Positions 7,942 to 12,977 of a DNA stretch of 16,671 nucleotides are shown here, in pieces. The notes below the pieces were generated by a model, which ran no database searches, had not been told where the DNA came from, and was given only the letters and a program-made list of their open reading frames with translations. The position numbers were made by a program, and so were the translations under genes. The DNA is taken from assembly GCA_022704725.1 (NCBI GenBank), contig JAKJFV010000008.1, forward strand, positions 1 through 16,671, read 5' to 3'. The DNA comes from Spirochaetota bacterium. GTDB taxonomy: Bacteria > Spirochaetota > Spirochaetia > Treponematales > Treponemataceae. Position 1 is the stretch's first letter. Each line of letters opens with the position of its first letter.

Positions 7942-9228
7942 TTACTTGCGAAGTAATCCTTCAACTTTTGCTGCAAGATCTTTACCGGTTGTTTTACCAG
8001 CAACGATTTCCTGCATACCAGCGTTAAGAGCATCGTTTGGAGCACCTGTGAGGTAAGAGTCAATAACCTGAGTTTCGATCATGCCGGATCCACCGAAAGC
8101 AGCTTTTGCTTTAACAATGGTAGGAAGATCTGAAGGAAGACCAACTTTAATAACAGGAGCAACGATAGCACCGTCACGTACACGCTGAATGGTTTCTTCT
8201 GCGCCGTAGAAGTAGTTTAAGAACTTCATAGCAGCATCAGTAACGCCGTCTGCTTCAGCAGATTTTGTCATACCATAACCAGACTGTTTTGCAGCAGCAA
8301 CTGAACCAGCTGTTCCTTTTTCTCCAGGGAGAGCAGGGAATGCGATAAGAGCTGTAACTTCCTGTGTTTCAGGAGAAATACTACCAGCATCCCACTGACC
8401 GGTCATGTAGAAAAGAGCTTTTCCATTGCTGAAGTTAGAAAGACCAGTACCTGAGTCGATCATTACAGAGTTAGGAGAAAGAACACCGTCTTTTACCATT
8501 GTTGTTAAGAAATCAAGAGCAGCAACTGCTGTTGGATCAGTGAATTTAATTTCACCTTTAACAAGTCTCTCTGGGAAATCTGTCATACCAGTTGTACGTG
8601 CAACAAAACTTGACATAATGCATGAACCCCATGCCCAGCCGTCTGCACCGTGTGTAGAGAAAACTTCAATTCCTTTTGCTTTAGCAGCAGGTACCATAGC
8701 TACCATGTCTGCATAAGTTTTTGGTAAAGCGAAACCAAGTTCTTTAAGAAGTTTTGTGTTAGCAAAAACTACTGTACAGAGGTTTGATGTTCCGAGTGGA
8801 AGGTATACACGTTTTCCGTCTTTTGTGTCAGCAGGAATTGTGCTTAAGTCAAAAAGGTTGGTGTCGATGTATTTGTTATGATCAATCTGAGCACCTGCTT
8901 CCTGCCAAGGTCCGCCCCAGCGGGCATCTGAACCCATGTATGCAACGTGAGGAAGATCGCCAGCTGCAATACGTGCCTTTACTTTGTTGTGATATGCTTC
9001 ATCATAGAGCATTTCATAATCAACTTTTACACCAGGATTAGCTGCTTCAAAAGCTGATACGATACGAACAAAGTTCTGTCCTTCCTGGTTTGAGTTATCA
9101 CCATAACCCATTACCTTGAGAACTACCTGACTTGATTTTGCAGTGTCTTTTCCGCCGCCTGCAAATACGAGTCCTAATGCCATAATAGCAAAAAGACTAA
9201 CTAGAATTACTTTCTTTGAAAGTTTCAT
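7942..9228 (-). CDS. Sugar ABC transporter solute-binding protein (CUT1, family 1)
   Basis: This exported protein captures a carbohydrate and delivers it to the two permeases. The 428-residue product has a signal peptide (MKLSKKVILV, then a hydrophobic core) with likely cleavage after VFA, before GGGKD. There is no lipobox cysteine, so it is predicted to be a soluble periplasmic protein. The mature part has family-1 features: an early VLKVMGYGDN strand, an FVRIVSAFEAANPGVKV segment, and a hinge-to-ligand region with several Trp (DARWGG, DGWAWGS, GQWDAG) suited to stacking on sugar rings. I chose the ATG at 9228 because GGGGG lies upstream at normal spacing and a proper signal peptide follows; an upstream in-frame start at 9273 would add 15 residues. 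First gene of the operon, under an operator-bearing promoter shared in design with the GH94 gene. Its ligand is inferred, not read from sequence. Confidence 0.9.
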   Translation of the reverse strand: MKLSKKVILVSLFAIMALGLVFAGGGKDTAKSSQVVLKVMGYGDNSNQEGQNFVRIVSAFEAANPGVKVDYEMLYDEAYHNKVKARIAAGDLPHVAYMGSDARWGGPWQEAGAQIDHNKYIDTNLFDLSTIPADTKDGKRVYLPLGTSNLCTVVFANTKLLKELGFALPKTYADMVAMVPAAKAKGIEVFSTHGADGWAWGSCIMSSFVARTTGMTDFPERLVKGEIKFTDPTAVAALDFLTTMVKDGVLSPNSVMIDSGTGLSNFSNGKALFYMTGQWDAGSISPETQEVTALIAFPALPGEKGTAGSVAAAKQSGYGMTKSAEADGVTDAAMKFLNYFYGAEETIQRVRDGAIVAPVIKVGLPSDLPTIVKAKAAFGGSGMIETQVIDSYLTGAPNDALNAGMQEIVAGKTTGKDLAAKVEGLLRK

Positions 9229-9294
9229 TACTTTTCCCCCTTTCACAAGAGTATTAAAAATATGCTTAATCACCTTTTTACAGTGATATACAGC

Positions 9295-9321
9295 CTTAGT
9301 TAATTGGTTCCTTCAACCAAC
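9295..9321. promoter_or_regulatory. Putative ROK operator, copy 1 (ABC importer promoter)
   Basis: This 27-bp element matches 26/27 positions of the element at 12895-12921 (the single difference is at 9310). It contains TTGGTT-5 nt-AACCAA, a 6-bp inverted repeat, and a conserved flank CTTAGTTAA. On the - strand it begins 3 nt after the -10 box of the importer promoter, so a bound repressor would cover the transcription start. The length and near identity in two unrelated intergenic regions make chance unlikely. The binding protein is inferred to be the adjacent ROK regulator. Confidence 0.8.
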
Positions 9322-9324
9322 AAT

Positions 9325-9353
9325 AGAATAACACCATATTTACAATCTGTAAA
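9325..9353 (-). promoter_or_regulatory. Promoter of the sugar ABC importer operon
   Basis: On the - strand, TTTACA (9348-9353), a 17-nt spacer and TATTCT (9325-9330) precede a leader of about 90 nt before the ATG at 9228. The -10 hexamer is identical to that of the GH94 promoter. The -35 box lies within a perfect dyad, TTTACA-3 nt-TGTAAA (9339-9353). The leader contains a small hairpin (ATCAC / GTGAT, 9269-9273 and 9283-9287). Confidence 0.7.
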
Positions 9354-9355
9354 GG

Positions 9356-9382
9356 TATTTTTTTACTTTTTTACAGTTTTTT
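9356..9382 (-). promoter_or_regulatory. Spaced A-tracts upstream of the importer promoter
   Basis: On the - strand, three A-tracts of 6, 6 and 7 bases have centres about 10 and 8.5 bases apart, immediately upstream of the -35 box (T-runs 9377-9382, 9367-9372 and 9358-9364 on the + strand). This resembles an UP element or intrinsically bent DNA that raises promoter strength. It fits a highly expressed binding-protein gene, but AT-rich composition alone could produce it. Confidence 0.45.
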
Positions 9383-9422
9383 AGACTAATTTTCACTATA
9401 AAAAAATAAAATCCTTTTTCTG

Positions 9423-10592
9423 TCAGCCTTTTTTTAAATCTGCAAAGGTTTTTAAAACCGAACGCCCGGTACCGGACCTGGACGAAAGACTCGGCAAAGC
9501 AAACATTTGTTCTAAAAACATCGCAGCAGCACCATAGGCAACCGACAGTGTTTCAAGTGATGCTAAAGAAATATTATATTTTCTCTGTATTTTATAAGGC
9601 CACTGATATCTGATTCTCTCCTGTATAAGTGCCATTAATTTATCTGCATACAGTTTATCAATTCCGCCAATGTAAACCTGTTCTAAATTTAAAGTATTTA
9701 CCAAAAAAGCTACATGCTGGGCAAGCTCAAAGAAAACAGACTGCATAACATCATTATCTATACTTTCAAGTCTGTCTTCGCCTGAATAAAACTGGCCGTT
9801 ATTACCCTCGTCCCATAAAATACTTCTAAACTCCCCTGCTGAACACTCAGGCCCCTTTAATATTCTGCCGTTTACAACAAGACCAATCCCGACAGATAGA
9901 TTTTTTTTAGACGCTTCTGTCGGCTGTAATACCCGGTATTCAGTAAGTACAAAAAGCATATTTCTTATATTGTGTTTTTCTGAAAGAAGCTGTTCGCCGT
10001 AGCAGCAGCATCTGGCGTCATTCTCAATTATTACAGGAACATCAATTACCTTAGATACTTCCTGAGCAAATGCAAAAGCTTCATGTATCATTAAGGGAAC
10101 AGATTGAATTATTAAACCTTCATCAGAGTTAACAAGAGCAGGAAACCCGACGCCTATACCAATCAGGGGTATTCCAAGTTTTTCCGCCTCTGAAGCGATC
10201 ATCTCAAAAGCCCGGAAAAAGATTCCATTATAGTTATCTTTTTCATAAAGGCCAGGCTGAATAGACTCCTGATGCTGAAAAAGTACAGTTCCGTGCATAT
10301 TAAGAATACAGCATACATACCGGCCGGGATTAATCTCAACACCGCCGATGCAGGCAAAGGATGGACTAATCTGCAGAAAAATAGGCTTTCTTCCGCCCAG
10401 AGGGCCCGTGTCCCCCTGAGACAACTGAGATATAAGACCGAGCTCATCCAGCGATGAAACAATCTTTGTTACGGTGGATTTATCAATTCCCAGCTCCGAA
10501 GCAATTTCTACACGGCTTATACCTCTTTTTTGCCAGATAAGCCGTAAAATGCGTGAAACGTTAATATCAGAAGGAGAGTTAATTGATTTCAT
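9423..10592 (-). CDS. ROK-family transcriptional repressor (NagC/XylR-like)
   Basis: This 389-residue protein joins an N-terminal winged helix-turn-helix (about 15-60; GISRVEIASELGIDKSTVTK) to a ROK sugar-kinase-like domain. ROK regulators bind operator dyads and release them when a sugar or sugar phosphate binds. END at 190-192 is the family segment carrying the kinase catalytic Asp. The usual zinc motif (CxCGxxGC) is missing: the corresponding region reads GPECSAGEF, then EGNNGQFY with no cysteines. A run CCC lies at 195-197. It sits between nagAB and the ABC importer and has its own promoter. GAAGG touches the ATG with no spacing, so it is a poor ribosome site, and the message may be nearly leaderless. 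It is the natural candidate for binding the two shared operators. Its inducer is not determinable from sequence. Confidence 0.85.
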   Translation of the reverse strand: MKSINSPSDINVSRILRLIWQKRGISRVEIASELGIDKSTVTKIVSSLDELGLISQLSQGDTGPLGGRKPIFLQISPSFACIGGVEINPGRYVCCILNMHGTVLFQHQESIQPGLYEKDNYNGIFFRAFEMIASEAEKLGIPLIGIGVGFPALVNSDEGLIIQSVPLMIHEAFAFAQEVSKVIDVPVIIENDARCCCYGEQLLSEKHNIRNMLFVLTEYRVLQPTEASKKNLSVGIGLVVNGRILKGPECSAGEFRSILWDEGNNGQFYSGEDRLESIDNDVMQSVFFELAQHVAFLVNTLNLEQVYIGGIDKLYADKLMALIQERIRYQWPYKIQRKYNISLASLETLSVAYGAAAMFLEQMFALPSLSSRSGTGRSVLKTFADLKKG

Positions 10593-10601
10593 CCTTCAAC
10601 T

Positions 10602-10630
10602 ATCATATCACGACTTATGTATGCAAGCAA
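10602..10630 (-). promoter_or_regulatory. Promoter of the ROK regulator gene
   Basis: On the - strand, TTGCTT (10625-10630), a 17-nt spacer and TATGAT (10602-10607) lie 9 nt upstream of the ATG. Between the -10 box and the ATG the + strand reads TCCTTCAAC (10592-10600), which is identical to the right half of operator copy 1. This is a possible weak autoregulatory half-site. Confidence 0.55.
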
Positions 10631-10631
10631 G

Positions 10632-10668
10632 AAAAAAAAAGAGAAATTATATAATAATTTCTCTTTTT
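10632..10668 (-). terminator. Intrinsic terminator of the nagA-nagB operon
   Basis: A perfect 15-bp inverted repeat (AAAAAGAGAAATTAT at 10636-10650, ATAATTTCTCTTTTT at 10654-10668, 3-nt loop) is followed on the - strand by a long T-run, which includes the complement of the A-run at 10632-10640. It lies 30 nt past the nagB stop and separates nagAB from the ROK gene. Confidence 0.85.
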
Positions 10669-10698
10669 AAGTAGCTTTATTCTAATCAAGTGTATTTA

Positions 10699-11502
10699 TT
10701 AGAGTTTGTTGTCCATATTTGGGGCTTCGATGTCCTTAAAATATTTCAAAGTACCTACTTTAAGCTCATCGGTCGCATCTTCATCGCATACAATGATTGC
10801 TTTTTGATGCATCTGCAGACAGCTGATGGTCCACATTTGACTTATTCCCTGTTCGACTGCATGAGACAAAGCGCGGGCCTTGCTGTGACCGGTTATTAAA
10901 ATCATTACTTCTGCAGAATCGGTTATTGTACCGACGCCGACAGTGAGAGCCGTTGTTGGCACCTGGGAAATGTCGCCGCCGAAGAATCTCGAGTTTACAA
11001 GAATGGTGTCATGAGTTAATGTTTTTACCCGTGTCCTCGATGTTAATGATGAGCCTGGTTCATTAAAAGCAATATGGCCGTCAACACCTACGCCGCCCAA
11101 AAATAGTTTTATACCGCCTGCATTTGCTATAGCCTTTTCATAGGCTGCGCATTCAGCTTCAAGATCCTGAGCCATTCCATTTAATATGTGAACATTTTCT
11201 TTTTTTATATTAATGTGACTGAAAAAATTATCCCACATGAAGCGGTGATAACTTTGAGGATGATCAGCGGGCAGTCCGACATACTCATCCATATTGAATG
11301 TAACAACATGTTCAAACGAAACCTTCCCGTCTTTATTCAATGCTATTAATTCTTTATAAGTTCCAAGAGGAGTTCCTCCGGTAGGAAGACCAATAACAAA
11401 CGGCTTTTTAGCCGTAGGGGCAGCATCATTAATACGTTTTGCAATATGATTTGCCGCCCACACAGAGCAGGAATCATAATCCGGTCTTACTATTACTCTC
11501 AT
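10699..11502 (-). CDS. nagB: Glucosamine-6-phosphate deaminase
   Basis: This enzyme converts glucosamine-6-phosphate to fructose-6-phosphate and ammonia, the last step feeding amino sugars into glycolysis, in the cytoplasm. The 267 residues are almost the same length as E. coli NagB and align with its numbering. The phosphate loop GLPTGGTPLGTY spans 38-49. Asp72 lies in FNMDEYVGL, and Asp141, His143 and Glu148 lie in GVDGHIAFNEPG. Residues known for the allosteric GlcNAc-6-P site in E. coli (Ser151, Arg158, Lys160) are also present, so allosteric activation is plausible. An AGGAGG Shine-Dalgarno precedes the ATG. The gene begins 33 nt after the nagA stop, so the two are co-transcribed, and it ends before a strong terminator. 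Confidence 0.96.
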   Translation of the reverse strand: MRVIVRPDYDSCSVWAANHIAKRINDAAPTAKKPFVIGLPTGGTPLGTYKELIALNKDGKVSFEHVVTFNMDEYVGLPADHPQSYHRFMWDNFFSHINIKKENVHILNGMAQDLEAECAAYEKAIANAGGIKLFLGGVGVDGHIAFNEPGSSLTSRTRVKTLTHDTILVNSRFFGGDISQVPTTALTVGVGTITDSAEVMILITGHSKARALSHAVEQGISQMWTISCLQMHQKAIIVCDEDATDELKVGTLKYFKDIEAPNMDNKL

Positions 11503-11535
11503 GAAAAATCCTCCTAAAAGAGATAACCTTAAAAT

Positions 11536-12702
11536 TTACACAATATTCTTTACAATTTTTCCGTTTATTACAGAAAGAAGAACATTGAAATGCTTATCGA
11601 AAACTGTGACGTCGCCGTCTGCACCTGGAATAATCATTCCCTTTTGTGAGTAGCGCATGACGCGGGCAGGATTCGATGTAGCACATTTTACCGCTTCTTC
11701 GACAGGAAATCCATACCCTACAAGATTTTTTATGCCTTTAATCATTGTTAAACCCGATCCGGCTATTACGTCATCTTTTGTACGGTGAAAACAGCCTTCC
11801 TTAAATGAAACCTCTTCTCCGTTTGCAAACAGGGGAGAGCCTGTTTGTTCTGTAGGAGTCAGTGCATCGGTAACAAGGACAATCTTATCGATTGGCTTGT
11901 CGCGGGCAACCAGCTTTAATAGATCAGGATGAACGTGTATTCCGTCTGCAATAACCTCGCAGGACATTTCTGAATGAATAAGAATAGCACCGACAGCACC
12001 GGGATTGCGGTGGTGCATCTGGCTCATTGCATTGAATAAATGAGTTGAATGAAGAATTCCAGCCTGCATTCCCTCTACCATATGCTGATACTGAGCATTA
12101 GTATGCCCCGCCTGTGTTACAATACCCTTTTTTGTACAATATAAAGCAAGTTCCCTCATGCCCTTGATTTCCGGTGCTACAGTCATATTAACAATATGCC
12201 CTTCTGAAGCAGCCCATAGGCGGTCCATGAGATTAATATCAACAGTTTTTACTGTTTCCGGGCGCTGAACACCAAGTTTATCGGGCGAAATAAAGGGACC
12301 TTCAAGATGCAGACCCATTATTTTTGCACCGCGTTCTTTTCCCATAGCTTTAACTACTGCTTTAATAGAAGATATCATAGTTTCTTCATCTGCAGGATAC
12401 AAGGTAGGATTAAAAGATGTTACTCCGTATTGAGCTAAATCTTCCGACATAGCAATCATTGAGTCAACGGAACAGTTATCGGTTCCATGGCCTGCGAATC
12501 CATGAATATGTGTATCTATAAAACCCGGAGCTATGTAGGCACCTTCTACATCGACTACACGTACAGAAGGCGGGAACTTTTTCTGCTCAAAGCGCTTTTG
12601 ACTGAAGACATCGGAAATTTTCCCGTCTTCTATAAGAACAGCACAGTTCTCCATTACCGAAAAACCGCTTAATAAGGTACCATTATGCAGACATATAGAC
12701 AT
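11536..12702 (-). CDS. nagA: N-acetylglucosamine-6-phosphate deacetylase
   Basis: This enzyme removes the acetyl group from GlcNAc-6-phosphate to give glucosamine-6-phosphate, the substrate of the next gene. The 388 residues carry the amidohydrolase marks: His65 and His67 in DTHIHGFAGHGTD, metal ligand Glu134 in HLEGPFIS, His200 in AGHTNA, His221 in HLFNAM, DGIHVHP, and the catalytic Asp279 in VTDALTPT. The HxH pair suggests a two-metal site like the Bacillus enzyme rather than the E. coli form. I chose the ATG at 12702 because AAAGGAGG (12708-12715) sits 5 nt upstream and the protein then starts MSICLHNG; a longer in-frame reading from 12783 would run through the likely promoter. It heads the nagA-nagB operon and is divergent from the GH94 gene. 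Confidence 0.95.
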   Translation of the reverse strand: MSICLHNGTLLSGFSVMENCAVLIEDGKISDVFSQKRFEQKKFPPSVRVVDVEGAYIAPGFIDTHIHGFAGHGTDNCSVDSMIAMSEDLAQYGVTSFNPTLYPADEETMISSIKAVVKAMGKERGAKIMGLHLEGPFISPDKLGVQRPETVKTVDINLMDRLWAASEGHIVNMTVAPEIKGMRELALYCTKKGIVTQAGHTNAQYQHMVEGMQAGILHSTHLFNAMSQMHHRNPGAVGAILIHSEMSCEVIADGIHVHPDLLKLVARDKPIDKIVLVTDALTPTEQTGSPLFANGEEVSFKEGCFHRTKDDVIAGSGLTMIKGIKNLVGYGFPVEEAVKCATSNPARVMRYSQKGMIIPGADGDVTVFDKHFNVLLSVINGKIVKNIV

Positions 12703-12728
12703 AGGAGCCTCCTTTAGTTTGTACATCA

Positions 12729-12770
12729 TTAGTACTAACCTAACAATATCATAGATACAAAAAAAATCAA
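12729..12770 (-). promoter_or_regulatory. Candidate nagA promoter with start-site dyad
   Basis: On the - strand, TTGATT (12765-12770), a 16-nt spacer and TATTGT (12743-12748) lie 40 nt upstream of the nagA ATG. The perfect palindrome TTAGTACTAA (12729-12738) falls at the expected transcription start and could be an operator. It shares only TTAGT with the 27-bp elements. No copy of the TTGGTT/AACCAA dyad is seen here, so control of nagAB by the same regulator would have to act through this dyad or from a distance. Confidence 0.4.
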
Positions 12771-12865
12771 GTACCCAAGTCACACAACAAGCTGCTGTTG
12801 TTTTTACCGGCGTACTATCAGTATAGCATAAGATTAGAAACTGCGTATTTTTGCAGCATATTTAT

Positions 12866-12894
12866 TTGACAACTGAGTCTTTATATGATATTCT
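12866..12894 (+). promoter_or_regulatory. Promoter of the GH94 phosphorylase gene
   Basis: A consensus -35 box TTGACA (12866-12871), a 17-nt spacer and TATTCT (12889-12894) make this the best promoter in the window. Transcription would begin at about 12901, inside the operator, giving a leader of about 77 nt. Confidence 0.8.
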
Positions 12895-12921
12895 CTTAGT
12901 TAATTGGTTACTTCAACCAAC
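12895..12921. promoter_or_regulatory. Putative ROK operator, copy 2 (GH94 promoter)
   Basis: The second copy of the 27-bp element, 26/27 identical to 9295-9321, has the same TTGGTT-5 nt-AACCAA dyad. It begins directly after the -10 box and covers the start of transcription, a classic repressor position. It points the same way on the + strand as copy 1 but drives transcription in the opposite direction. The protein therefore probably reads the central dyad, or works in either orientation. Confidence 0.82.
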
Positions 12922-12922
12922 C

Positions 12923-12940
12923 TTGATAAGATGTTATCAA
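12923..12940 (+). other. Leader hairpin of the GH94 transcript
   Basis: TTGATAA (12923-12929), a GATG loop and TTATCAA (12934-12940) form a perfect 7-bp hairpin right after the operator. It is followed about 26 nt later by the AGGAGG ribosome site (12967-12972). It may protect the 5' end of the message or extend the regulator site. No terminator T-run follows. Confidence 0.5.
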
Positions 12941-12977
12941 CTATAAGATACAGGTGCTTCGCACCCAGGAGGATGTA

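Noticed and set aside
9206..9228. Lipoprotein signal on the solute-binding protein
   Set aside because: No cysteine occurs near the cleavage region; the sequence reads VFA then GGGKD, a signal peptidase I type site.
10636..10668. The 15-bp inverted repeat before the ROK gene as an operator
   Set aside because: It has the stem plus T-run of an intrinsic terminator and sits just beyond nagB.
12703..12783. Upstream in-frame start for nagA at 12783
   Set aside because: It adds 27 residues over the promoter region, whereas the ATG at 12702 has an excellent Shine-Dalgarno and gives a normal NagA N-terminus.
12784..12805. ACAACA-6 nt-TGTTGT followed by TTTT as a terminator
   Set aside because: The stem is short and weak, and no + strand gene ends here.
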